Source: Hyperoodon ampullatus (Eukaryota; Chordata; Mammalia; Artiodactyla; Ziphiidae). Taken from it: a stretch of 64,000 nucleotides of DNA. The DNA is taken from positions 744,001 through 808,000 of the forward strand of contig CATKHW010000381.1 in assembly GCA_949752795.1 (NCBI GenBank), written 5' to 3'. The notes beneath the pieces are model-generated. The model had not been told where the DNA came from. It saw only the letters and a list, made by a program, of their open reading frames with translations, and searched no databases. Of the stretch, positions 1-12,181 are shown piece after piece; position 1 is the first letter of the stretch; each line of letters starts with the position of its first letter. Both the position numbers and the translations under genes were made by a program.

Positions 1-13
1 CGACAATGATGCA
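1..13 (+). repeat. Tail end of a unit cut by the left edge
   Basis: Thirteen bases that precede the palindrome in every other unit, showing that the array extends left of the window. Confidence 0.9.
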
Positions 14-1751
14 CTTGGCCAAAAAGGGCGTATTCGTTTTCTCCTGAATATATTCAGGAGAAAATGCATACGCCCTATTTGGCCAAGCAAGAAAGCCGGC
101 AATGCAAATATGAACTACAAAGAAGTAACACTTCCCACCGGTCAAAAGGGACATCCACAAAAATGTGTAAAAACCAGAAAGGCAAGACAGGCCCTGGAGA
201 ACAGGTAGCCTTGTTATGCTGATAAGGGATGTAAATTGCCAACTGCCTCTCTGGAGGAGTGCATTGTGTTCCCTAAAACAAGTAATCAACAGAGCTACAG
301 AGCCAAGGGCACTTCCAGTCTAGGGAATATACCTTGGGAAAACTGAAAATCAATAAGACAGAGCCACCCCAAAATTTAGGGCTGCACTGCTTACAAGGAC
401 CTCAACTTGGGTACACCTTAAATATCCCAGGAAATATAAAAATGGTTCAAAAAATTGTGGTACTTACGTACGATGGAATATCCCTCAGCCATGAAAACAA
501 TGTCATAAGACCAGTCGCAGCAAAATGGGTGGATTCAGGTACGATGATTCTAAGTGAAATAAGTCACACAGAAATAGAAACTTATCATAAGATATCACTT
601 ATGAAGATCCTGTAAACATGGCTACACTTGAACTGAGTTAGGAAAGAGAACAGTGTCTCACATTTAGAAAACACTCTTATGCCTGCTTAAGGGGGAAGGA
701 GAGGTGGGGTGATGCATAAAACCAGAGTTTGATATAAGCACAGGTACCGTTCCAAAAACCAACTATGGAATAGACAAGACCTACACCTTCCTCAGTGAAA
801 GGGACTCAAAATCCCAACTTTCCTGCAGAGGAATATATCTGACTAGTAAGAATCTTAAAACCTATGTATTGATATGTCTCCATAAGGGAATCAAGTGTGT
901 CAAGACTGGCATAAACATGGCAGCGAGAATCAGCTCAAACCCACTATAAAAAGGAATATCAAAAACAAAACAAAAAAAATTGGAAATTCTTTACAATTCC
1001 TTCAGGGTCTCTGATGAAACCTGGAATGACCCTATGTACAACGACAGCTGGATGTGGCATAAGGCTGGACACTTGGGACTGAGAGGATTGGTGAGATTGG
1101 GTGAGCAAATGCAGACCCTTTAAAGCAATAATTCGTGGCACCCATTCCATGGGTCCCAACTCTGCAGGTTAAAGGGAATATTCCTACAGCTATAACATGT
1201 ACGGGAAACCTAGAGAACGGACACACTGTGAATACGAAAGGTTTCTAAAACTCAACGAATAGTCCCTCTCCTGGTGCTCGGGTTTGACTTTCCATCTGCT
1301 TTACTATCAACCTCCCAACTTGGAGAGACAGCCCCTTTAACCTCCTGGTTCGCACAGGTTGCCAATTTGGCAGAGGATGAAAGGGAAGAGGGAGAACTAA
1401 TGAGAGAGTAGCTCTTAGGCATTTGGACGGGCACATGTCACTCTAATATCCCGGCAGGAGGAAGGATTAACCAAAGCCTCAGCCACCCACCGGGAACCAG
1501 TGTAGGTCTTGAACCAAACTTTTGGACTTGCGGTCAGCTCACAAAAAACGAGTTGAATAATGGAACTCAGGGGCACAGCAGTTCACAAACTGACAGAGTA
1601 ATAAATGACAACTATCGTCCAAAAATCTGTTGAGGGAAGGCAACGAGGTGGACTTGAAAGCTAGGCAGAATAGCAAGAAACAGATTTCAAGAGGTACGTT
1701 GGAATCTCATTTAAAGCACAGGATGAGGTGCACAACTTCAACAATGGTGCA
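14..1751 (+). repeat. Satellite unit 1 (1,738 bp)
   Basis: The palindrome is centred at 50/51 with three unpaired arm positions. The ORF2 C-terminal frame is open at 334-615. This unit is a mosaic: its first ~480 bp are nearly the same as 5,215-5,700, including the variants TAGCCTTGTTATGCTGATAAG and AGTAATCAACAG, whereas ~490-850 carries variants found at ~16,140-16,500, such as CAACTTTCCTGCAGAGG. Confidence 0.95.
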
Positions 1752-3488
1752 CTTGGGCAAAAAGGGCGTATGCGTTTTCTCCTGAATATATTCAGGAGAA
1801 AACACATACGCCCTTTTTGGCCAAGCAAGCAAGCGTGAAATGCAAATCTGCACTACAAAGAAGTATCACTTCTAACCGGTCAAAGGGGCATGGAAAAAGT
1901 GTGTAAAATCCAGAAAGGCAAGACAGGCCCTGGAGAACAGGGAGCTTTGTTATGCTGATGGGCGGGATGTAAATTGCCAACTGCCTCTCTGGAGGAGTGC
2001 ACTGTGTTCCCTAAAACAAGTAAACAACAGAGCTACAGAGCCAAGGGCACTTCCACTCTAAGGAATATACCATGGGAAAACTGAAAATCAATAAGACAGA
2101 GCCACCCCAAAATTTAGGGCTGCACTGCTTACAAGGACCTCAACTTGGGTACACCTTAAATATGCCAGGAAATATAAAAATGGTTCAAAACATTGTGGTA
2201 CTTCCATAAGATGGAATATCCCTCAGCCATGAAATCAATGTCATAAGACCAGTAGCAGCAAAATGGGTGGATTCAGGTACGATGATTCTAAGTGAAATAA
2301 GTCACACAGAAAAAGAAACTTATCATAAGATATCACTTATGAAGATCCTGTAAACATGCCTACACTTGAACTCAGTTAGGAAAGAGAACAGATTCGCACA
2401 TTTAGAAAACACTCTTATGGCTGCTTAAGGGGGAAGGAGAGGTGGGGTGATGCATAAAACCAGAGTTTGATATAAGCACAGGTACCGTTCCAAAAACCAA
2501 CTAAGGAATAGACAAGAACTACACATTCCTCAGTGAAAGGGACTCAAAACCCCATATTTCCCACAAAGGAATATATCTGACTAGTAAGAATCTTAAAACC
2601 TATGTATTGATATCTCTCCGTAGCGAATCAAGTCTGTCTAGACTGGCATAAACATGGCAGCGTAATCAGCTCAAACCCACTATAAAAAGGAATTACAAAA
2701 ACTAAGCAAAACTAAAATGGAAATTCTTCACAATTCCTTCATGGTCTCTGATGAAACCTGGAATTACCCTATCTACAATGACAGCTGGATGTGGCATAAG
2801 TCTGGACACTTGGGACTGAGAGGATTGGTGAGATTGGGTGAGCAAATGCGGACCCTTTAAAGCAATAATTCGTGGCACCCATTCCATGGGTCCCAACTCT
2901 CCAGGTTCAAGGGAATATTACTACAGCTATAACATGTACGGGAAACCTAGAGCATGGACACACTGTGAATACGAAAGGTTTCTAAAACTCAACGAATAGT
3001 CCCTCTCCTGGTGCTCCCATTTGACTTTCAAACTGCTTTACTATCAATCTCCCAACTTGGAGAGACAGCCCCTTTAACCTACTGGTTCGAACAGGATGCC
3101 AGTTTGGCTGAGGATGAAAGTGAAGAGGGAGAACCAATGAGAGAGTAGCTGTTAGGCATTTGGACGGGCAAATGTGAATCTAATTTCCCAGCAGGAAGAA
3201 GAATTAACCAAAGTCTCAGCGCCCCATCGGAAACCAGTATAGGTCCTGAACCAAAATTTTGGACTTGCGGTCAACTCACAAAAAACGAGTAGAATAATGG
3301 AGCTCAGGGGCACAACAATTCACAAACTGGCCGAGTAATAAAGGACAACTATCGTCCAAAAATCTGGTGAGGGAAGGCAACGAGGCAGACATGAAAGCGA
3401 GGCAGAATAGCAGGAAAGAGATTTCAAGAGGTACGTAGGAATCGCGTTTGAAGCACAGAAAGAGGGTCAAAATTTCAAAAATGATGCA
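1752..3488 (+). repeat. Satellite unit 2 (1,737 bp), diverged
   Basis: The palindrome is centred at 1788/1789 with two unpaired positions. By chance this copy has an ATG (2072) at the head of the ORF2 C-terminal frame, but a TAA at 2207 ends it after 45 codons. From ~2,610 onward the unit carries a distinctive set of variants (CTCTCCGTAGCGAATC, GCAGCGTAATCAGC, ACTAAGCAAAACTAAAATGG) shared only with 16,510 onward. Confidence 0.95.
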
Positions 3489-5227
3489 CTTGGCCAAATG
3501 GAGCGTATGTGTTTTCTCATGAATATATTCAGGAGAAAACGCATACGCCCTTTTGGCCAAGCAAGCAGGCGGGCAATGAAAATCTGCACTACAAAGAAGT
3601 ATCACTTTCCACAGGTCTAAAAGGGACATCCACAAAATGTGTAAAAACCAGAAAGGCAAAACAGGCCCTGGAGAACAGGGAGTCTTGTTATGCTGATTGG
3701 CGGGATGTAAATTGCCACCTGCCTCTCTGGAGGAGTGCATTGTGTTCCCTAAAACAAGTAAACAACAGAGCTACAGAGCCAAGGGCACTTCCAGTCTAGG
3801 GAATATACCTTGGGAAATCTGAAAATCAATAAGACAGATACACCCCAAAATTTAGGGCTGCACTGCTTAGAAAAACCTCAACTTCTGTACACCTTAAATA
3901 TCCCAGGAAATATAAAAATGGTTCAAAAAATTGTGGTACTTCCGTACGATGGAATATCCCTCAGCCATGCAATCAATGGCATAAGACCAGTAGCAGCAAA
4001 ATGAGTGGATTGAGGTATGATGCTTCTAAGTGAAATAAGTCACACAGAAAAAGAAACTTATATTAAAATATCACTTATAAAGATCCTGTAAACATGGCTA
4101 CACTTGAACTCAGTTAGGAAAGAGAACAGAGTGTCACCTTTGGAAAACACTCTTATGCCTGCGTAAGGGGGAAGGAGAGGTGGGGTGATGCATAAAACCA
4201 GAGTTTGAAATAAGCACAGGTACCGTTCCAAAAACCATCTATTGAATAGACAAGACCTACACCTTCCTCAGTGAAAGGGACTCAAAACCCCGTATTTCCC
4301 GCAGAGGAATATATCTCACTAGTAAGAATCTTAAAACCTATGTATTGATATGTCTCCATAAGGGAATCAAGTGTGTCTAGACTGGCATAAACATGGCAGC
4401 GAGAATCAGCTCAAACCCTCTCTAAAAAGGAATTTCATAAACAAAACGAAAAAACTGGGAAATTCTTTACAATTCCTTCAGGGTCTCTGATGAAACCTGG
4501 AATGACCCTATCTACAACGACAGCTGGATGTGGCATAAGGCTGGACACTTGGGACTGAGAGGATTGGTGAGATTGGGTGAGCAAATGCAGACCCTTTAAA
4601 GCACCAATGCCTGGCACACATTCCATGGGTCCCAACTCTCCAGGTTGAAGGGAATATTACTACAGCTGTAACATGTATGGGAAACATAGAGAACGGACAC
4701 ACTGTGAATACGAAAGGTTTCTAAAACTCAACGAATTGTCCCTCTCCTGGTGCTCCGGTTTGACTTTCCATCTGCTTTACTATCAACCTCCCAACTTGGA
4801 CAGACAGCCCCTTTAACCTCCTGGTTCGCACACGTTGCCAATTTGGCAGAGGATGAAAGGGAAGAGGGAGAACCAATGAGAGAGTAGCTGTTAGGCATTT
4901 GGACGGGCATATATCACTGTAATTTCCCGGCAGGAAGAAGAATTAACCAAGGTCTCAGCCACCCACCGGGAACCAGTATAGGTCCTGAACCAAAATTTTG
5001 GACTTGCGGTCAGCTCACCAAAAACGAGTTGAAAAATGGAGCTCAGGGGCACAGCAATTCACAAACTGGCCGAGTAATAAAGGACAGCTATCTTCCAAAA
5101 TTCTGTTGAGGGAAGGCAACGAGGCGGACTTGAAAGCGAGGCAGAATAGCAGGAAACAGATTTCAAGAGGTACGTTGGAATCGCCTTTAAAGCACAGGAA
5201 GAGGGGCACAATTCCGACAATGATGCA
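3489..5227 (+). repeat. Satellite unit 3 (1,739 bp), diverged
   Basis: The palindrome is centred at 3525/3526 and is among the most damaged: five changes in the left arm and one T missing from the right. The ORF2 C-terminal frame (3810-4004) is cut by a TGA after 64 codons. The first ~300 bp match unit 11 (17,397 onward); the rest is closer to ordinary units. Confidence 0.95.
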
Positions 5228-6964
5228 CTTGGCCAAAAAGGGCGTATGCGTTTTCTCCTGAATATATTCAGGAGAAAATGCATACGCCCTATTTGGCCAA
5301 GCAAGAAAGCCGGCAATGCAAATCTGAACTACAAAGAAGTATCACTTCCCACCGGTCAAAAGGGACATCCACAAAATGTGTAAAAACCAGAAAGGCAAGA
5401 CAGGCCCTGGAGAACAGGTAGCCTTGTTATGCTGATAAGGGATGTAAATTGCCAACTGCCTCTCTGGAGGAGTGCATTGTGTTCCCTAAAACAAGTAATC
5501 AACAGAGCTACAGAGCCAAGGGCACTTCCAGTCTAGGGAATATACCTTGGGAAAACTGAAAATCAATAAGACAGAGCCACCCCAAAATTTAGGGCTGCAC
5601 TGCTTACAAGGACCTCAACTTGGGTACACCTTAAATATCCCAGGAAATATAAAAATGGTTCAAAAAATTGTGGTACTTACGTACGATGGAATATCCCTCA
5701 GCCATGAAATCAATGTCATAAGACCAGTAGCAGCAAAATGGGTGGATTCTGGTACGATGATCCAAAGTGAAATAAGTCACACAGAAAAAGAAACTTATCA
5801 TAAGATATCACTTATGAAGATCCTGTAAACATGGCTACACTTGAACTGAGTTAGGAAAGAGAACAGTGTCTCACATTTAGAAAACACTCTTATGCCTGCT
5901 TAAGTGGGAAGGAGAGGTGGGGTGATGCATAAAACCAGAGTTTGATATAAGCACAGGTACCGTTCCAAAAACCAACTATGGAATAGACAAGACCTACACC
6001 TTCCTCAGTGAAAGGGACTCAAAACCCCATATTTCCCGCAGAGGAATATATCTGACTAGTAAGAATCTTAAAACCTATGTATTGATATGTCTCCGTAAGG
6101 GAATCAAGTGTGTCTAGACTGGCATAAACATGGCAGCGAGAATCAGCTCAAACCCACTATAAAAAGGAATTTCAAAAACAAAACAAAAAAACTGTGAAAT
6201 TCTTTACAATTCCTTCAGGGTCTCTGATGAAACCTGGAATGACCCTATCTACAATGACAGCTGGATGTGGCATAACGAGGGACACTTGGGACTGAGACGA
6301 TTGGTGAGATTGGGTGAGCAAATGCAGACCCTTTAAAGCACAAATGCCTGGCACCCATTCCATGGGTCCCAACTCTCCAGGTTGAAGGGAATATTACTAC
6401 AGTTATAACATGTACGGGAAACCTAGAGAACGGACACACTGTGAATACGAAAGGTTTCTAAAACTCAACTAATTGTCCCTCTCCTGGTGCTCCGGTTTGA
6501 CTTTACATCTGCTTTACTATCAACCTCCCAACTTGGAGAGACAGCCCCTTTAACCTCCTGGTTCGCACAGGTTGCCAATTTGGCAGAGGATGAAAGGGAA
6601 GAGGGAGAACCAATGAGAGAGTAGCTGTTAGGCATTTGGACGGGCACATATCACTGTAATTTCCTGGCAGGAAGAAGAATTAACCAAAGTCTCAGCCCCC
6701 CACCGGGAACCAGTATAGGTCCTGAACAAAAATTTTGGACTTGCGGTCTGCTCACAAAAAACGAGTTGAAAAATGGAGCTCAGGGGCACAGCAATTCCCA
6801 AACTGGCCGAGTAATAAAGGACAACTATCGTCCAAAAATCTGTTGAGGGAAGGCAACGAGGCGGAATTGAAAGCGAGGCAGAATAGCAGGAAACAGATTT
6901 CAAGAGGTACATTGGAATCGCCTTCAAAGCACAGGAAGAGGGGCACAACTTCGACAATGATGCA
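5228..6964 (+). repeat. Satellite unit 4 (1,737 bp)
   Basis: The palindrome is centred at 5264/5265, with two changes confined to the right arm and shared with unit 1. The ORF2 C-terminal frame is open at 5547-5828. At 6,075 the unit enters the 3,478-bp duplicated block repeated at 9,553. Confidence 0.95.
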
Positions 6965-8703
6965 CTTGGCCAAAAGGGGCGTATGCGTTTTCTCCTGAAT
7001 ATATTCAGGAGAAAACGCATACGCCCTTTTTGGAGAAGCAAGCAAGCGGGCAATGCAAATCTGCACTACAAAGAAGCATCACTTCCCACTGGTCAAAAGG
7101 GACATCCACAAATTGTGTAAAAACCAGAAAGGCAAGACAGGCCCTGGAGAACAAGGAGCCTTGTTATGCTGATGGGCGGGATGTAAATTGCCAACTGCCT
7201 CTCTGGAGGAGTTCATTGTGTTCCCTAAAACAAGTAAAGAACAGAGCTACAGAGCCAAGGGCACTTCCAGTCTAGGGAATATACCTTGGGAAAACTGAAA
7301 ATCAATAAGACAGAGCCACCCCAAAATTTAGGGCTGCACTGCTTACAAGGACCTCAACTTGGGTACACCATAAATATCCCAGGAAATATAAAAATGGTTC
7401 AAAAAATTGTGGTACATACGTACGATGGAATATCCCTCAGCCATGAAGTCAATGTCATAGGACCAGTAGCAGCAAAATGGGTGGATTCAGGTACGATGAT
7501 TCTAAGTGAAATAAGTCACACAGAAAAAGAAACTTATCATAAGATATCACTTATGAAGATCCTGTAAACATGGCTACACTTGAACTGAGTTAGGAAAGAG
7601 AACAGTGTCTCATATTTAGAAAACACTCTTATGCCTGCTTAAGGGGGAAGGAGAGGTGGGGTGATGCATAAAACCAGAGCTTGATATAAGCACAGGTACC
7701 GTTCCAAAAACCAACTATTGAATAGACAAGACCTACACCTTCCTCAGTGAAAGGGACTCAAAACCCCATATTTCCCGCAGAGGAATATATCTGACTAGTA
7801 AGAATCTTAAAACCTATGTATTGATATGTCTCCGTAAGGGAATCAAGTGTGTCAAGACTGGCATAAACATGGCAGCGAGAATCAGCTCAAACCCACTATA
7901 AAAAGGAATTTCAAAAACAAAACAAAAAAACTGGGAAATTCTTTAAAATTCCTTCAGGGTCTCTGATGAAACCTGGAATTACCCTATCTACAATGACAGC
8001 TGGATGTGGCATAAGGCTGGACACTTGTGACTGAGAGGATTGGTGAGATTGGGTGAGCAAATGCAGACCCTTTAAAGCAATAATGCATGGCACCCATTCC
8101 ATGGGTCCCAACTCTCCAGGTTGAAGGGAATATTACTACAGTTATAACATGTACGGGAAACCTAGAGAACGGACACACTGTGAATACGAAAAGTTTCTAA
8201 AACTCAATGAATAGTCCCTCTCCTGGTGCTCCGGTTTGACTTTCCATCTGCTTTACTATCAACCTCCCAACTTGGAGAGACAGCCCATTTAACCTCCTGG
8301 TTCACACAGGTTGCCAATTTGGCAGAGGATGAAAGGGAAGAGGGAGAACCAATGAGAGAGTAGCTGTTAGGCATTTGGACGGGCACATATCACTCTAATT
8401 TCCCGGCAGGAAGAATAATTAACCAAAGTCTCAGCCACCCACTGGGAACCAATATAGGTGCTGAATCAAAATTTTGGACTTGAGGTCAGCTCACCAAAAA
8501 CGAGTTGAAAAATGGAGCTCAGGGGCACAGCAATTCACAAACTGGCCGAGTAATAAAGGACAACTATCATCCAAAAATCTGTTGAGGGAAGGCAACGAGG
8601 CGGACTTGAAAGCGAGGCAGAATAGCAGGAAACAGATTTCAAGAGGTACGTTGGAATCGCCTTTAAAGCACAGGAAGAGGGGCACAACTTCGACAATGAT
8701 GCA
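6965..8703 (+). repeat. Satellite unit 5 (1,739 bp)
   Basis: The palindrome is centred at 7001/7002; its right end reads GGAGAAG in place of GGCCAAG, so three positions are unpaired. The ORF2 C-terminal frame is open at 7286-7567. The unit is duplicated as unit 7, 3,478 bp downstream. Its last ~500 bp carry an AATATAGGTGCTGAATC variant set that also occurs near 58.8 kb. Confidence 0.95.
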
Positions 8704-8777
8704 CTTGGCCAAAAAGGGTGTATGCCTTGTCTCCTGAATATATTCAGGAGAAAAGGCATACGCCCTTGTTGGCCAAG
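8704..8777. repeat. Palindrome with a paired non-CpG change in both arms
   Basis: Arm position 23, G in the consensus, is C in the left arm (8726), and its partner at 8755 is G rather than C, so the pair is kept. Three other positions are unpaired. The copies at 12182-12255 and 13921-13994 are the same and are not independent. Confidence 0.93.
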
Positions 8778-10442
8778 CAAGCAAGCAGGCAATGCAAATC
8801 TGGACTACAAAGAAGTATCACTTCCCATTGGTCAAAAGGGACATCCACAAAATGTGTAAAAACCAGAAAGGCAAGACAGGCCCTGGAGAACAGGGAGCCT
8901 TGTTATGCTGATGGGCGGGATGTAAATTGCCACCTGCCTCTCTGGAGTAGTGCATTGTGTTACCTAAAACAAGTAAACAACAGAGCTACAGAGCCAAGGG
9001 CACTTCAAGTCTAGGGAATATAACTTGGGAAAACTGAAAATTAATAAGACAGAGCCACCCCAAAATTTAGGGCTGCACTGCTTACAAGGACCTCAACTTG
9101 GGTACACCTTAAATATCCCAGGACATATAAAAATGGTTCAGAAAATTGTGGTACTTACGTACGATGGAATATCCCTCAGCCATGAAATCAATGTCATAAG
9201 ACCAGTAGCAGCAAAATGGGTGGATTCCGGTACGATGATCCAAAGTGAAATAAGTCACACAGAAAAAGAAACTTATCATAAGATAGCACTTATGAAGATC
9301 CTGTAAACATGGCTACACTTGAACTGAGTTAGGAAAGAGAACAGTGTCTCACATTTAGAAAACACTCTTATGCCTGCTTAAGGGGGAAGGAGAGGTGGGG
9401 TGATGCATAAAACCAGAGTTTGATATAAGCACAGGTACCGTTCCAAAAACCAACTATGGAATAGACAAGACCTACACCTTCCTCAGTGAAAGGGACTCAA
9501 AACCCCATATTTCCCGCAGAGGAATATATCTGACTAGTAAGAATCTTAAAAACTATGTATTGATATGTCTCCGTAAGGGAATCAAGTGTGTCTAGACTGG
9601 CATAAACATGGCAGCGAGAATCAGCTCAAACCCACTATAAAAAGGAATTTCAAAAACAAAACAAAAAAACTGTGAAATTCTTTACAATTCCTTCAGGGTC
9701 TCTGATGAAACCTGGAATGACCCTATCTACAATGACAGCTGGATGTGGCATAACGAGGGACACTTGGGACTGAGACGATTGGTGAGATTGGGTGAGCAAA
9801 TGCAGACCCTTTAAAGCACAAATGCCTGGCACCCATTCCATGGGTCCCAACTCTCCAGGTTGAAGGGAATATTACTACAGTTATAACATGTACGGGAAAC
9901 CTAGAGAACGGACACACTGTGAATACGAAAGGTTTCTAAAACTCAACTAATTGTCCCTCTCCTGGTGCTCCGGTTTGACTTTCCATCTGCTTTACTATCA
10001 ACCTCCCAACTTGGAGAGACAGCCCCTTTAACCTCCTGGTTCGCACAGGTTGCCAATTTGGCAGAGGATGAAAGGGAAGAGGGAGAACCAATGAGAGAGT
10101 AGCTGTTAGGCATTTGGACGGGCACATATCACTGTAATTTCCTGGCAGGAAGAAGAATTAACCAAAGTCTCAGCCCCCCACCGGGAACCAGTATAGGTCC
10201 TGAACAAAAATTTTGGACTTGCGGTCTGCTCACAAAAAACGAGTTGAAAAATGGAGCTCAGGGGCACAGCAATTCCCAAACTGGCCGAGTAATAAAGGAC
10301 AACTATCGTCCAAAAATCTGTTGAGGGAAGGCAACGAGGCGGAATTGAAAGCGAGGCAGAATAGCAGGAAACAGATTTCAAGAGGTACATTGGAATCGCC
10401 TTCAAAGCACAGGAAGAGGGGCACAACTTCGACAATGATGCA
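8704..10442 (+). repeat. Satellite unit 6 (1,739 bp)
   Basis: The palindrome is centred at 8740/8741. Both arms carry the same G-to-C change (8726 and its partner 8755), so that pair still matches; three other positions are unpaired. The ORF2 C-terminal frame is open at 9025-9306. The first 800 bp recur at 12,182 and 13,921; the part after ~9,553 recurs from 6,075. Confidence 0.95.
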
Positions 10443-12181
10443 CTTGGCCAAAAGGGGCGTATGCGTTTTCTCCTGAATATATTCAGGAGAAAACGCATAC
10501 GCCCTTTTTGGAGAAGCAAGCAAGCGGGCAATGCAAATCTGCACTACAAAGAAGCATCACTTCCCACTGGTCAAAAGGGACATCCACAAATTGTGTAAAA
10601 ACCAGAAAGGCAAGACAGGCCCTGGAGAACAAGGAGCCTTGTTATGCTGATGGGCGGGATGTAAATTGCCAACTGCCTCTCTGGAGGAGTTCATTGTGTT
10701 CCCTAAAACAAGTAAAGAACAGAGCTACAGAGCCAAGGGCACTTCCAGTCTAGGGAATATACCTTGGGAAAACTGAAAATCAATAAGACAGAGCCACCCC
10801 AAAATTTAGGGCTGCACTGCTTACAAGGACCTCAACTTGGGTACACCATAAATATCCCAGGAAATATAAAAATGGTTCAAAAAATTGTGGTACATACGTA
10901 CGATGGAATATCCCTCAGCCATGAAGTCAATGTCATAGGACCAGTAGCAGCAAAATGGGTGGATTCAGGTACGATGATTCTAAGTGAAATAAGTCACACA
11001 GAAAAAGAAACTTATCATAAGATATCACTTATGAAGATCCTGTAAACATGGCTACACTTGAACTGAGTTAGGAAAGAGAACAGTGTCTCATATTTAGAAA
11101 ACACTCTTATGCCTGCTTAAGGGGGAAGGAGAGGTGGGGTGATGCATAAAACCAGAGCTTGATATAAGCACAGGTACCGTTCCAAAAACCAACTATTGAA
11201 TAGACAAGACCTACACCTTCCTCAGTGAAAGGGACTCAAAACCCCATATTTCCCGCAGAGGAATATATCTGACTAGTAAGAATCTTAAAACCTATGTATT
11301 GATATGTCTCCGTAAGGGAATCAAGTGTGTCAAGACTGGCATAAACATGGCAGCGAGAATCAGCTCAAACCCACTATAAAAAGGAATTTCAAAAACAAAA
11401 CAAAAAAACTGGGAAATTCTTTAAAATTCCTTCAGGGTCTCTGATGAAACCTGGAATTACCCTATCTACAATGACAGCTGGATGTGGCATAAGGCTGGAC
11501 ACTTGTGACTGAGAGGATTGGTGAGATTGGGTGAGCAAATGCAGACCCTTTAAAGCAATAATGCATGGCACCCATTCCATGGGTCCCAACTCTCCAGGTT
11601 GAAGGGAATATTACTACAGTTATAACATGTACGGGAAACCTAGAGAACGGACACACTGTGAATACGAAAAGTTTCTAAAACTCAATGAATAGTCCCTCTC
11701 CTGGTGCTCCGGTTTGACTTTCCATCTGCTTTACTATCAACCTCCCAACTTGGAGAGACAGCCCATTTAACCTCCTGGTTCACACAGGTTGCCAATTTGG
11801 CAGAGGATGAAAGGGAAGAGGGAGAACCAATGAGAGAGTAGCTGTTAGGCATTTGGACGGGCACATATCACTCTAATTTCCCGGCAGGAAGAATAATTAA
11901 CCAAAGTCTCAGCCACCCACTGGGAACCAATATAGGTGCTGAATCAAAATTTTGGACTTGAGGTCAGCTCACCAAAAACGAGTTGAAAAATGGAGCTCAG
12001 GGGCACAGCAATTCACAAACTGGCCGAGTAATAAAGGACAACTATCATCCAAAAATCTGTTGAGGGAAGGCAACGAGGCGGACTTGAAAGCGAGGCAGAA
12101 TAGCAGGAAACAGATTTCAAGAGGTACGTTGGAATCGCCTTTAAAGCACAGGAAGAGGGGCACAACTTCGACAATGATGCA
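10443..12181 (+). repeat. Satellite unit 7 (1,739 bp), copy of unit 5
   Basis: The palindrome is centred at 10479/10480 with the same GGAGAAG right end as unit 5. The ORF2 C-terminal frame is open at 10764-11045. I saw no difference from unit 5 in the lines compared, so the duplication is very recent or is an assembly duplication. Confidence 0.95.

Noticed and set aside
6193..6964. An endogenous retroviral LTR in the less recognisable part of the unit
   Set aside because: No TG...CA ends, target duplication or primer-binding site was seen, while ORF2-like motifs occur in order.
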